Shown: piece by piece, positions 19,871 through 28,453 of the stretch
Position numbering within the stretch: position 1 is the stretch's first letter
How the letters are laid out: each line of letters opens with the position of its first letter
Source of the DNA: Myxacorys almedinensis A
Lineage (GTDB): Bacteria > Cyanobacteriota > Cyanobacteriia > Leptolyngbyales > Leptolyngbyaceae
Direction of reading: 5' to 3'
DNA: 64,000 nt
Assembly: GCF_010091945.1 (NCBI RefSeq)
Contig: NZ_WVIE01000004.1
Span: 62,001 to 126,000, forward strand
Notes under the pieces: generated by a model
Database searches by the model: none
What the model was told of the DNA's origin: nothing
The model's input: only the letters and a program-made list of their open reading frames with translations
Translations under genes and position numbers: made by a program

Positions 19871-20239
19871 ATTCCTGAGCAACTTACCCTAACGGTTAGT
19901 TTACGAGGCACACGAGAAGTTAGGGATAATTACCAATTGTTTCGCCTCACTGGTCTGTTGGATGCGTTTTCCGAGCCAACCTTCCGCAAAGTTCTGTCGA
20001 AATGTGTGGACGACGGTCCAAGGAACGTTGTACTCGATCTGTCTACTATCGACTTTATTGATAGTTCGGGACTCGGCGCACTCGTGCAGATTGCGAAGAA
20101 GGCTCAGTCTGCCAATGGCACATTGCAAATTGTCACCAATCCGCGGGTGACACAGACCGTTAAATTAGTGCGATTAGAAAAATTCTTGGCGTTGCAACCC
20201 TCAGTGGATGTAGCGATCGAGAATATCAAGTCTGCCTAA
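19871..20239 (+). CDS. STAS-domain anti-sigma factor antagonist with non-canonical or frameshifted start
   Basis: A single STAS domain: GLLDAFSEPTFRKVLSKC, VVLDLSTIDFIDSSGLGALV with the phosphorylatable Ser of the SpoIIAA family, and VTQTVKLVRLEKFL. Conserved residues (LTVSLRGTREVRDNYQLFRL) continue upstream of the only normal start codon, a TTG at 19937 that lies inside the domain. The frame is bounded upstream by TAG at 19859. The only plausible initiator is ATT at 19871, placed five bases after AGGAGG (19860-19865). Alternatively one extra G in the run at 19864-19866 has broken a gene starting at the ATG at 19849. Confidence 0.85.
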   Translation: MPEQLTLTVSLRGTREVRDNYQLFRLTGLLDAFSEPTFRKVLSKCVDDGPRNVVLDLSTIDFIDSSGLGALVQIAKKAQSANGTLQIVTNPRVTQTVKLVRLEKFLALQPSVDVAIENIKSA

Positions 20240-20260
20240 GTTCATCGCCAATCCGAAAAG

Positions 20261-20291
20261 CCGCTATCTTTTATTAGATAGTCGGTTTTTT
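20261..20291 (+). terminator. Rho-independent terminator after the STAS gene
   Basis: CCGCTATC (20261-20268) pairs with GATAG-T-CGG (20277-20285, one bulged T), followed by six T. It lies 21 bases after the stop codon at 20239. Confidence 0.75.
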
Positions 20292-20438
20292 CACGATTTT
20301 GGTTTTTTCACAACTTGAGTGATGCGATCCTTTCCCTATGCGCGATCGCATCAACTGGTCTGGTGAACGTTTGGATGTGGACTGTTGGAGGTGGACTGTT
20401 GGATGCAAACTATTCTATGAGTGCCTTAGAGAAAATCA

Positions 20439-20882
20439 GTGATCTCTAACGATCTGTCTCCTCTGAGCGATGGCATCGCGCTACCCTATGAAGGCGATGT
20501 AACCTCTGCTCAGGTTCAGCGCCTTGCCCCTGCTGCCTTAGCCTATTTGGGCGATGCCGTTTATGAACTGTATGTTCGTCGCCACTTTTTGTTGCCTCCA
20601 AAACGCTCTGATACCTATCATCGTCAGGTCGTTGCTCAGGTGAGAGCCGAGCAGCAAGCCGAACATCTGCGATCGCTCCTGCCACTCTTAAGCGAGAGCG
20701 AGCAGGGCATTCTCAAACGAGGTCGCAATGCCGCTTCCAATCGTCCCAAGCGACTTGATCCAGAAATTTATCAGCAAGCTACTAGCCTTGAAGCGTTGAT
20801 GGGCTACCTTTACCTCACCAATCCAACCCGCCTGCTAGAGCTACTCAACGCCCTGAAGTTGGATGAAGAGATAAAGGGGTAA
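20439..20882 (+). CDS. mrnC: Mini-ribonuclease III (MrnC)
   Basis: A 147-residue RNase III catalytic domain without a double-stranded RNA-binding domain. ALAYLGDAVYELYVRRHFL is the RNase III signature with the catalytic acidic residues. GRNAASNRPKRLDPEIYQQATSLEALMGYLYL is the second half, with the conserved Glu in LEALMGYL. Mini-III enzymes trim 23S rRNA precursor ends as dimers. The start is GTG at 20439, inside a short out-of-frame ORF; no better start is available. It lies 135 bases upstream of rlmB, another 23S rRNA maturation gene, so cotranscription would make sense. Confidence 0.88.
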   Translation: MISNDLSPLSDGIALPYEGDVTSAQVQRLAPAALAYLGDAVYELYVRRHFLLPPKRSDTYHRQVVAQVRAEQQAEHLRSLLPLLSESEQGILKRGRNAASNRPKRLDPEIYQQATSLEALMGYLYLTNPTRLLELLNALKLDEEIKG

Positions 20883-21017
20883 CCGGTGGAAAGGAATTAA
20901 GCGCTAGAATCGATATCTTGCAATTTTGAGATTCGGCATCTTTAGTTCAGCGCTTGCCCTTTGCTTTCATTTAGTTTTCACCATTGATCGATTACTCACT
21001 CCGTCAGGAAAAATATT

Positions 21018-22613
21018 ATGGCTACCGAGAAGCGTAACTTTAGCTCCCCCAATCGGTCAGGTAAGAAACCTAGATTTAAGGGCAAGCGACCGATCACGGG
21101 AGGTTCACGGCCCAATTCGCCAACCCTGCGCCGCAGACGGTTTGACGGAGATGCCCCAGAACGCGACGATCGCTCTGATGCGCCTAGCAGATATCAAGGA
21201 GAGCGGGATTCTCGTCGAGAAAGCCCGAAAAAGCGCTATGACACGGGCAAATACGATGCCCCAGAGACGGGTAGATACGATCGCGATTCCCGCCCTCAGG
21301 GGGGTCAAAAAGAGCGGCGGTTTGAAGGGCGCGAAGGCGGCTACCAAGGCAAACGCGACGATCGCGCAGGTGCAAAAAAGCAACGGTTTGATCACAGTGG
21401 TGGCGGCTATGAGAAGCGGAGTCCTCGTCCTGAACCGCGCTCTGGGGGATCAGGAGAGCGGCGGTTTGAAGGGCGCGAAGGCGGCGATCAAGGCAAACGT
21501 GACGATCGCGCGGGTGCAAGAGAGCGGCGTTTCGATTCAGGTAGTGGTGGCGGCTACGAGAAGCGGAGTCCTCGTCCTGAACCGCGCTCTGGGGGATCAG
21601 GAGAGCGGCGATTTGAGGGTGGAAAACGATTTGATCGCGACGATCGCGCGGGTGCGAAAGAGCATCGGTTTGAAGGGCGCGATGAGCGATCGAGTTCTGG
21701 AGAGCAGCGATTTGGTAAACCTGAGCGATCGTCGTTCCGCGATGGGAAGTATGAGCGTCGTCCTGCCTCTTTTAGTGGAGTCAACAATCGAGACTACGAT
21801 CGCGCTTTAGATGCTGAAATTGGGTCGCCCTTTGAAGAGGAAGCTCCTGATTTGCTCTACGGACGGCACACCTTATTATCTGCGTTAGAGGGCGATCGCA
21901 CGCTCAACAAAATCTGGGTCACCTCTAGACTCCGCTATGACAGCCGCTTTCATGGATTGCTGAATGAGGCAAAAGCCAACGGTTCGGTGATTGATGAAGT
22001 GTCACCGCAGCGACTAGATCAAATTACCCATCGTGCTAACCATCAGGGGATCGCAGCGCAAGTGGCAGCCCACGAATATCTTGAGATTGGCGACCTGATC
22101 GCACAAGCAAAAGCGGCTACCGATCAGCCCATCATTATTGCTGCCGATGGCATTACCGATCCCCACAATTTGGGAGCCATTATTCGTACTGCTGAAGCCC
22201 TAGGAGCGCAGGGGCTTGTCATTCCTCAGCGTCGGGCGGTGGGCGTTACCTCAACCGTGATGAAAGTCGCGGCAGGCGCGTTGGATAAGCTACCGATCGC
22301 ACGAGTGGTGAACCTTGCTCGTGCGCTTGACGATCTCAAAGCCGCTGGATTTTGGATCTATGGAACCGCCGCGGAAACCAGTCAGCCCGTTCACACCGTG
22401 AAATTTGCTAAAGCCACTGTTTTGGTGATTGGTGCTGAAGGCGAAGGACTTAATCTTCTCACTCAGAAAAGTTGCGATATCCTAGTGTCTATCCCCTTAC
22501 AAGGTGAGACTCCTAGCCTCAATGCTTCCGTTGCCGCTGGTATGGCGCTCTACGAAGTATTTCGGCAACGTTGGATCAGTACGATTCACCTTGATACAGT
22601 CAAAGCAACATGA
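21018..22613 (+). CDS. rlmB: 23S rRNA (guanosine-2'-O-)-methyltransferase RlmB with long repetitive N-terminus
   Basis: A 531-residue SpoU-family enzyme that 2'-O-methylates a 23S rRNA guanosine. The catalytic part starts near residue 275 ([20 protein letters not shown]) with the substrate-binding domain, then the SPOUT knot: [32 protein letters not shown] and [20 protein letters not shown]. The first 260 or so residues are Arg/Gly/Asp/Glu/Ser-rich and repetitive, with a 48-49 residue unit starting at 21312, 21456 and 21603 ([10 protein letters not shown] ... [15 protein letters not shown]). Typical RlmB is about 250 residues. The extension is probably disordered and RNA-binding. The start is ATG at 21018. 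Confidence 0.93.
   Translation: MATEKRNFSSPNRSGKKPRFKGKRPITGGSRPNSPTLRRRRFDGDAPERDDRSDAPSRYQGERDSRRESPKKRYDTGKYDAPETGRYDRDSRPQGGQKERRFEGREGGYQGKRDDRAGAKKQRFDHSGGGYEKRSPRPEPRSGGSGERRFEGREGGDQGKRDDRAGARERRFDSGSGGGYEKRSPRPEPRSGGSGERRFEGGKRFDRDDRAGAKEHRFEGRDERSSSGEQRFGKPERSSFRDGKYERRPASFSGVNNRDYDRALDAEIGSPFEEEAPDLLYGRHTLLSALEGDRTLNKIWVTSRLRYDSRFHGLLNEAKANGSVIDEVSPQRLDQITHRANHQGIAAQVAAHEYLEIGDLIAQAKAATDQPIIIAADGITDPHNLGAIIRTAEALGAQGLVIPQRRAVGVTSTVMKVAAGALDKLPIARVVNLARALDDLKAAGFWIYGTAAETSQPVHTVKFAKATVLVIGAEGEGLNLLTQKSCDILVSIPLQGETPSLNASVAAGMALYEVFRQRWISTIHLDTVKAT
21312..21640 (+). repeat. 144-147 bp in-frame tandem repeat within rlmB
   Basis: Three starts of a GAGCGGCG(G/A)TTTGA unit are spaced 144 and 147 bases apart (21312, 21456, 21603), the third copy truncated. 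A block of about 60 bases is nearly identical between 21403-21463 and 21550-21610. The unit carries HIP1-like CGATCGCGC cores, and all copies remain in frame. Confidence 0.85.
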
Positions 22614-22819
22614 TCCCCAATGCGATCCCTGCATAATTTAGACACAAGTGTGATTGCAAAACGAAATGCAAGGCAGTATAAAGAAATCTGTGCTTGCATT
22701 TTGGTTTGTAGGTCACAGTAGAAGAGAAAATTTTTGGGCAAAATTCATTCATGTGGAACGCAAGATGGATTTGACCAAACCATTCACAAGCAGTTCTTTA
22801 ATGTAGTGGCATTTGACTT

Positions 22820-23092
22820 ATGAACGAGTTTTTGACAAGCCTTTTAGATGCGATCGCGCTTGCTTGGTGGGTTGAAATCAAAACAGAAAACCCGCGCTGC
22901 ACCTACTTTTTTGGTCCTTTTTTAGATAAAGCCTCGGCCGCCTCAAGCCAGGGCGGATATGTGGAGGACTTAGAGCATGAAGGGGCACAAAATATTGCGG
23001 TTAGGGTGATGCGCTGCAAGCCTAAGAATTTGACGGTGTATGACGACAAAAGCGATCGAGTCAAGCTGGGAGTCTTGAGCAACCAATTTTAA
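22820..23092 (+). CDS. DUF1816 domain protein
   Basis: A 90-residue protein. AWWVEIKTENPRCTYFFGPF, a linker with AASSQGGYVEDLEHEGAQNI and a basic strand VRVMRCKPKNLTVYDD fit DUF1816, a small cyanobacterial family resembling CpcD-like phycobilisome linker domains. A structural or stress-related role has been suggested for relatives; nothing in this context decides. It has 206 bases of upstream sequence, so it is probably monocistronic. Confidence 0.82.
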   Translation: MNEFLTSLLDAIALAWWVEIKTENPRCTYFFGPFLDKASAASSQGGYVEDLEHEGAQNIAVRVMRCKPKNLTVYDDKSDRVKLGVLSNQF

Positions 23093-23118
23093 GCCCGGAA
23101 GGGATGAGAAAGGAGGTC

Positions 23119-23994
23119 TTAACCCGCCGATGGTTCTGCGGTTCCGCCAGCGTTGTTTCGCTTTGCGGCAACAGTCTCAGGATGCTGCGCTAACCACTGA
23201 TCAATGTCGCTCAAAAGTTGGGCAGGAATTTCCCATGGAAGCAGATGGGCGGTGTTGGGGTAAACTTTCGATTCGCAGTTGGGAATAGCGTCTGCCGTTT
23301 CCAAACTGGAAATTGCGCTGATGTGTCGATCGGCTTCTCCTGCCAGCATCAAGCACGGGCATCCAATCTTCTCATAGCCCTGAACGTGCGTGTAGCCTTC
23401 TCGCATTGCCTGAGTCAACGCCCGGTTTGCGGCGGGTGAGGTGTTGGCAAACGCATAGACCGCATCGCTTGCAATGTAGTGATAGGCGGCGGGGGTGTGT
23501 TGTTGAATCAAGTAGCGAAACAGCGATCGCTTGGCAAACGTTTCGATATTCCACTCCCATCCCGGCTTGACCAGGTTTAGCATTGCGGCGATCCCGGTAT
23601 ACACGTTATCTTGCAAGCTCACGGGCGGGTGGTTGCTCCACGGACGCCCTGCCGTCGCCACTAAAATTAGCCCACTAAATCGTTCTGGATGTTTGACTGC
23701 CAACTCTAGCGCCAAAATTCCCCCCAACGACCACCCCAAAAGCAGGCAGCGATCGAGGGAGTAGCGATCCAGCAACCGCTCTAAATCGCTCAAATGATCT
23801 GTCATCGTAAAATCTTGCCGGGTTTTGCTCTGACCGTAGCCCCGCAGATCAGGCGAAAGAGTTTGAAAGTTTTGAGCAAGATGCTCGGTAAATACCCGCA
23901 TACTCCGCCCCGATCCGGGATGCCCATGCAAGCACAAAATTGGATAGCCTTGACCCGCGATCGCGACTTTTAACTCAAACTCGCCCATTCCCAT
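23119..23994 (-). CDS. alpha/beta hydrolase
   Basis: A 291-residue cytoplasmic hydrolase. The oxyanion segment LCLHGHPGSGRSM, the nucleophile elbow LLGWSLGGILALELA (Ser), a likely Asp in LMLAGEADRHISA and the His in NTAHLLPWEIP make up the catalytic triad. The lid region around residues 130-200 is helical. Substrate cannot be told. The C-terminal 15 residues after the last helix are low complexity. Met 3 (23988) is an alternative start. Confidence 0.88.
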   Translation of the reverse strand: MGMGEFELKVAIAGQGYPILCLHGHPGSGRSMRVFTEHLAQNFQTLSPDLRGYGQSKTRQDFTMTDHLSDLERLLDRYSLDRCLLLGWSLGGILALELAVKHPERFSGLILVATAGRPWSNHPPVSLQDNVYTGIAAMLNLVKPGWEWNIETFAKRSLFRYLIQQHTPAAYHYIASDAVYAFANTSPAANRALTQAMREGYTHVQGYEKIGCPCLMLAGEADRHISAISSLETADAIPNCESKVYPNTAHLLPWEIPAQLLSDIDQWLAQHPETVAAKRNNAGGTAEPSAG

Positions 23995-24063
23995 ACCCCA
24001 TACCCTAGACTCCCACAGTCCGCTATCATTAAATCGAGTTGCTCAAGCAGAGGATTGTGAGCT

Positions 24064-24813
24064 ATGCCAGACGAAGAGACCAAGCGCAAAAACGACGCGG
24101 AAACCAAACCGCCTACAACCGCCGATCAGATGGCTCCAGAGGTCGTAGATGACCATATCACCCGCACAGGCGACCCTGCCACTACCGATATTCCAACTGC
24201 GAATGCGCCTGATCCCAACGCTGTAAATGCTGAGGACAATCCTAACGCAACGGTTCCGAAAGTTGCGAAAACCACAAAACCCGCTTCTCCATCCGACAAA
24301 GCGGTAAAAGCGGCGGTCGAGACGGCGGAGAAAACGGCGGAAGGGGAGAAGCCTGCTGCCAAAGCAAAAGCTGCAAAAGCGCCGGTACAGGATGAAAAGC
24401 CTGCGGCTAAGGCTAAGAAGGAAAAGCCCCCTGCCCTTGAAGACAAGCCGTTTACAGAGTTTATTCGGCAACATTATCTGCCAGCACTCAAAAAAGGGTT
24501 GGAAACCATGGGAGTGACGCCGCTCGATCTCTCCTTTGAGAAGGAAAAAATTCCGATTAAAGGCTATGCTCAGGCTGACGAATGCTGGCAAATTGTTGGC
24601 AAGTGGCAACCGCACCCCGCCCAACGACGGGAGTTTAATATCTTTTTCTTTGATGAAAGCATTAATGGGCTAAAAGGGTTTTCGTGTGCAGAGAGCGATC
24701 GCTTTAGCACGATGGAATCGTTTTTGATTGATGAACGCCGAGTCACGTTAGATCTGCTCGTGTATGGAGCCGTTCAGCGCCTCAATGGTCAGAAATGGCT
24801 GACGAGAAATTAG
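24064..24813 (+). CDS. DUF2996 domain protein with Ala/Lys/Pro-rich N-terminus
   Basis: A 249-residue protein. Residues 1 to about 125 are low complexity (Ala, Lys, Pro, Asp, Thr), with KPAAKAKAAKAP and KPAAKAKKEKPP as internal repeats. From about 128 the conserved domain begins (PALEDKPFTEFIRQHYLPAL) and continues with LSFEKEKIPIKGY, CWQIVGKWQP, REFNIFFFDESINGLKGFSC and ESFLIDERRVTLDLLVYG. This is DUF2996, restricted to photosynthetic organisms as far as I know. A ribosome binding site is weak. It is divergent from the alpha/beta hydrolase. Confidence 0.85.
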   Translation: MPDEETKRKNDAETKPPTTADQMAPEVVDDHITRTGDPATTDIPTANAPDPNAVNAEDNPNATVPKVAKTTKPASPSDKAVKAAVETAEKTAEGEKPAAKAKAAKAPVQDEKPAAKAKKEKPPALEDKPFTEFIRQHYLPALKKGLETMGVTPLDLSFEKEKIPIKGYAQADECWQIVGKWQPHPAQRREFNIFFFDESINGLKGFSCAESDRFSTMESFLIDERRVTLDLLVYGAVQRLNGQKWLTRN

Positions 24814-24969
24814 GGACAGGTTGCTGTGACCCAACCTCTCTCTTGGGCAAGGAGGGAGCCACCATCTCAGGAGTCACCCAGGGAATAGGTTACCCCGCGC
24901 GATCGCAGGTTTGAAATATTCCAAAATAGGTGAGCTACTGATAGTGACAACCACAGGGGTTGAGCTAAA

Positions 24970-25452
24970 TTACGATAATTCTTTGAACTCGTATAAAATA
25001 ACCCCAGTGTCGGGATCGTTGCTGACCTCGACATAGCCACTCTTCAGCATATCGCTCAGCAACGCTTCTATATCGGCAAAGCCAATTCCGGTTGCCATCA
25101 CTCCTTGCGTAACTGAAAGCTTTCCTCCTCGTGCATCTGCGGCTTTGAGTAAAGCAATAATCACCTGCTGGTGAGCAAAATTTGAACCCAAGCGCCCCGA
25201 ACTTGCTGGAGCACTGATCTCGATGGTCTGAATCTGCGCTGCATTTCCCTGCCCACTGCTCAGCCGAGCATTGTGCGACTCCACCATTTTTGGAATCAAG
25301 ATCAAGTCGGCTAATTGACCGACTCCAAACAATCCCCAAGTGAAGAGCCAAAGCAGCCCCGTTCGGACTTCGCCATTATACAAGCGATGCAGCCCTGCAA
25401 AGCCCAGCAGCCCTCCTAACCATAGAACATACGTAGTACCAACTTTGTTCAT
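24970..25452 (-). CDS. TM2-domain membrane protein
   Basis: From the ATG at 25452 the protein has 160 residues. Two helices ([20 protein letters not shown] and [20 protein letters not shown]) with the GLHRLYNG turn and Asp at the end of the second helix form a TM2 (NINE) domain. The C-terminal half is a soluble winged-helix-like segment ([20 protein letters not shown] ... [19 protein letters not shown]). A longer start at 25488 adds 12 residues before the first helix. Function is unknown; relatives are widespread in cyanobacteria. Confidence 0.82.
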   Translation of the reverse strand: MNKVGTTYVLWLGGLLGFAGLHRLYNGEVRTGLLWLFTWGLFGVGQLADLILIPKMVESHNARLSSGQGNAAQIQTIEISAPASSGRLGSNFAHQQVIIALLKAADARGGKLSVTQGVMATGIGFADIEALLSDMLKSGYVEVSNDPDTGVILYEFKELS

Positions 25453-25751
25453 AGATTCTTGGTGACGCAAGAGACGACTATCGATCATGATAAAAACTTT
25501 GCACGAGATCGGCTAGAAACTCTAGCAACAAGACGAGTGCGATCGCACTTGAATCGCCTTTTTATTGCAAACTGTAAACATCTGTTGCAAGTCTTAACGC
25601 GATCTCGGAATTTCTGTCGCAGTAAGCTTGGTAGACTAAAGGGCGTAATGCCGACTCCGGGATGCTAGTGGCGTCATCGCCCCACGCCGGACAGGTTCTG
25701 TTATTCAAGCCGCGATTAGCGCTTCGCGCCATTCCAGAGGAACGATAACTC

Positions 25752-26828
25752 ATGGTAGATTCTCTTAAAAAACCTAGCTTTGAAGAACTGCGCCCCGGAA
25801 TCAAAGTTCCGGCAAAAGAAACCATTCTGACGCCTCGGTTTTACACCACCGACTTTGAAGAAATGGCGCAAATGGATCTATCCCTCAACGAAGATGAGCT
25901 TCAGGCGCTTCTAGAAGAGTTTCGCATCGACTACAACCGTCATCACTTTGTGCGGGATGCCGAGTTCGAGCAATCCTGGGATCACATTGATGGCGAAACC
26001 CGCAAAATGTTTGTGGAATTTCTGGAGCGCTCTTGCACCGCCGAGTTTTCAGGTTTCTTGCTGTACAAAGAACTGTCGCGCAAGCTCAAAGACCGCCATC
26101 CCCTATTAGCTGAAGGCTTTGGGCTGATGGCACGAGATGAAGCTCGGCATGCTGGCTTCTTAAACAAAGCGCTGTCAGACTTCAATCTTTCCCTGGATTT
26201 GGGCTTTTTAACGAAGAGCCGCAAATACACCTTCTTCAAGCCAAAGTTTATTTTTTACGCCACCTACCTATCTGAAAAGATTGGCTACTGGCGCTACATC
26301 ACCATTTTCCATCATCTCGATCAGCACCCTGAAGATCGGCTCTATCCTATTTTCAAATTCTTTGATAACTGGTGCCAAGACGAAAACCGCCACGGCGATT
26401 TCTTTGATGCCGTGATGCGTGCCCAACCTCAGTTCTTGAACGACTGGAGAGCGAAACTGTGGTGTCGGTTCTTCTTGCTGTCGGTGTTTGCGACGATGTA
26501 TCTCAATGATATTCAGCGCTCTGGCTTCTACGAGTCGCTGGGTCTGAATACGCGGGAATTTGAGTATGAAGTGATTGAAAAGACCAATGAGACCGCAGGG
26601 CGCGTGTTTCCCGTGATTTTGAATGTGCAGCATCCTGATTTCTACAAGCGCTTGGAAATCTGCGTTGAAAACAATCAGAAATTGAGCAACATTGCGGCTC
26701 AGCAAGGTTCCAAAATTGTGAAGACCTTGCGGAAGGTGCCCTATTACGTTTCCAACGGCTGGCAACTGCTGAGACTCTATACGATCGCTCCGATTGACAT
26801 GGTTTCATCTCACGGCAAAGTCCGTTAA
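25752..26828 (+). CDS. acsF: magnesium-protoporphyrin IX monomethyl ester (oxidative) cyclase
   Basis: The aerobic cyclase that forms the fifth (E) ring of chlorophyll, converting Mg-protoporphyrin IX monomethyl ester to divinyl protochlorophyllide. The 358-residue protein has the diiron ligand motifs in [19 protein letters not shown] and [16 protein letters not shown] (two ExxH), plus [20 protein letters not shown]. Length and start match cyanobacterial AcsF/ChlE. It is membrane-associated rather than integral. A ribosome binding site (AGAGGAA) is present, and a strong terminator follows. This gene alone shows the organism makes chlorophyll aerobically. Confidence 0.97.
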   Translation: MVDSLKKPSFEELRPGIKVPAKETILTPRFYTTDFEEMAQMDLSLNEDELQALLEEFRIDYNRHHFVRDAEFEQSWDHIDGETRKMFVEFLERSCTAEFSGFLLYKELSRKLKDRHPLLAEGFGLMARDEARHAGFLNKALSDFNLSLDLGFLTKSRKYTFFKPKFIFYATYLSEKIGYWRYITIFHHLDQHPEDRLYPIFKFFDNWCQDENRHGDFFDAVMRAQPQFLNDWRAKLWCRFFLLSVFATMYLNDIQRSGFYESLGLNTREFEYEVIEKTNETAGRVFPVILNVQHPDFYKRLEICVENNQKLSNIAAQQGSKIVKTLRKVPYYVSNGWQLLRLYTIAPIDMVSSHGKVR

Positions 26829-26860
26829 TTTTAGCGATTCAAGTTACCCCTTGGTAATAG

Positions 26861-26889
26861 CGGCTCTGTGAAGGCAGAGCCGTTTTTTT
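26861..26889 (+). terminator. Rho-independent terminator after acsF
   Basis: CGGCTCTG (26861-26868) pairs perfectly with CAGAGCCG (26875-26882) around a 6-base loop, followed by seven T. Confidence 0.9.
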
Positions 26890-26977
26890 ACGCTGCACTG
26901 CTAAAAAATGTGTTAGATAAAGCCACCAACAGTCAGTATGATTCGTTAGATTTAATGCGGCTGAGTGCGGAGTTGGG

Positions 26978-27637
26978 ATGAAACGATTGTTAGCGGCGTG
27001 GGTGGGAGTGCTAGTTTTTACAAGTCCGGTGTTGGGAGAGGAAGCCTCATCGATTGATCTCGATCCTAGCGTTCTTCAAACTAGCCCCGTGCTGCAACGC
27101 TGGCTCAAAGACGTTCCAAACGTAGCCGACGATATTCAGAATGATCCTAGCTTTCGGACTCGGCTACGCCTAGGGTATTTACGATTTTCACCAGACGCCA
27201 ATCCAGGACTAGCTGTGGGTATTGAAGATCTGAGGATTGGTCAAACTCGACTAACGCTAAGTGGAAACTACCAAACCACGTTTAAGGGACAAAGCGCGAT
27301 CGACACCCACTTAACCTACTATTTGCGTCCTTTAGGAAGCTACGTTAATGTTGCTCCGATGGTTGGCTATCGTCATTTAGAAACCGATCGATACTCGACA
27401 AGCGGCGCAACTTTAGGGGTTCGTGTTCTATTCGTCTTGTCGCGAGGCGGCGGAGCAGATGTTGCATTGAGCCAAAGTTGGGTTGCTCCCGGAAGTGATT
27501 CGGAGATCGGACTTTCAAGGCTGTCTTTTGGGTATGCCGTGACCCATCATTTAAGACTTTCGACTGATTTTCAACGTCAGAATTCTCGCCAAGGGCGCGA
27601 CGATCGCATCGGTATTGGGCTGGAATGGCTGCCTTGA
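26978..27637 (+). CDS. exported beta-rich protein of unknown function
   Basis: A 219-residue protein with a signal peptide (KRLLAAWVGVLVFTSPVLG). The mature part has alternating hydrophobic strands (TRLRLGYLRFSP, DLRIGQTRLTLSGNYQTTF, SAIDTHLTYYLRPLGSYVNV, LSFGYAVTHHLRLSTDF, RIGIGLEWL) and ends in an aromatic/Pro residue, the pattern of a small outer-membrane barrel. I recognise a cyanobacterial conserved hypothetical but no named family. It follows the acsF terminator by 89 bases. Confidence 0.75.
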   Translation: MKRLLAAWVGVLVFTSPVLGEEASSIDLDPSVLQTSPVLQRWLKDVPNVADDIQNDPSFRTRLRLGYLRFSPDANPGLAVGIEDLRIGQTRLTLSGNYQTTFKGQSAIDTHLTYYLRPLGSYVNVAPMVGYRHLETDRYSTSGATLGVRVLFVLSRGGGADVALSQSWVAPGSDSEIGLSRLSFGYAVTHHLRLSTDFQRQNSRQGRDDRIGIGLEWLP

Positions 27638-27810
27638 TATCCATTTATTGAACACTGCCTGCTAGGGATGAGGTCAACTGCTCTAATGGCGTCAGCTATC
27701 GATTGAGTTCAGCGGCGGCTAGTAACCTTTGTATCCTAACCAACCATCTTTATTCCGCCGTTGCAACGATTTGTTATGCCGCCGCGATCGCCGCCCCCGC
27801 TTAACTCCCC

Positions 27811-28149
27811 TTAACGTTCAGGAGGAATTTGCAACTTTAACTCCTCAATCAAAGGTGGGATCTCTAATTGGATCACATCCCAAACGATGTTGAGGTTGAC
27901 ATCATCGTATTCATGCACTAGCCGATTTCGCATTCCATTGATTTCCGACCATGAGATGTTGGGCAAGTTCTGTCGTGTTGTTTCGGAAACTCGTCTGGCG
28001 GCTTCGGCAATTACCAAGAGCCGCCGAATCACTGAATCTTGAAGCTGCACATTTGCTACGAACTCAGCTTGCGAGCATTGAGCCGTGTAAGTCAAGATCA
28101 ACTCTGCAGATTGCAGCATATCAAGCAGGAATTGAAGATCCCGTTGCAT
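27811..28149 (-). CDS. hepT: HepT-family RNase toxin (DUF86)
   Basis: A 112-residue helical HEPN protein. The RX4HXY motif is intact at R74, H79 and Y81 (MRNRLVHEYDDVN), the active site of HepT-type RNases. It overlaps the 3' end of the nucleotidyltransferase gene by 29 bases, the standard MntA-HepT arrangement in which MntA AMPylates the HepT Tyr to neutralise it. It is the last gene of the operon with the restriction-methylation gene. Assignment to the family is firm; activity is inference. Confidence 0.9.
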   Translation of the reverse strand: MQRDLQFLLDMLQSAELILTYTAQCSQAEFVANVQLQDSVIRRLLVIAEAARRVSETTRQNLPNISWSEINGMRNRLVHEYDDVNLNIVWDVIQLEIPPLIEELKLQIPPER

Positions 28150-28453
28150 AAATCACCTGGGCGGAGGAAAGAATTTCGTGACGGCGTAAGTAGTTGCGGC
28201 TGGTTTCAATGCCCTGACGGGTGATCAAATCAACGTCTCGATCGAAGATGGTTTTTAGCTCGGCTTCCATTTGGTCGAGGGTGCTGAATGTGGGGTGAGC
28301 GTCCGGGTGGAATTGCACCATTACGTCAATGTCGCTGTCAGGGCGGAAGTCGTTGCGCAGGATAGAGCCAAATAGAGCAAATTCTGTCACCTGCCACCGC
28401 TCACAAAACTCAGCAATTTTTTCCATCTGTAGGTTGATCGCGGTAATGGTCAT
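28121..28453 (-). CDS. mntA: MntA-family nucleotidyltransferase antitoxin
   Basis: A 110-residue minimal nucleotidyltransferase. The GSX10DXD motif is intact: FALFGSILRN followed by PDSDIDVMVQF (G29, S30, D41, D43), so Mg-ATP binding and AMP transfer to HepT are possible. Its ATG overlaps the stop of the upstream methyltransferase gene in an ATGA (28450-28453), which implies translational coupling, and its own 3' end overlaps hepT. The genes form a defence operon. Confidence 0.9.
   Translation of the reverse strand: MTITAINLQMEKIAEFCERWQVTEFALFGSILRNDFRPDSDIDVMVQFHPDAHPTFSTLDQMEAELKTIFDRDVDLITRQGIETSRNYLRRHEILSSAQVIYATGSSIPA

Noticed and set aside
20926-21810. 294-codon open frame overlapping rlmB in another frame
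   Set aside because: It exists because the repetitive GC-rich rlmB N-terminus has few stops in any frame; the rlmB frame continues into a conserved domain.
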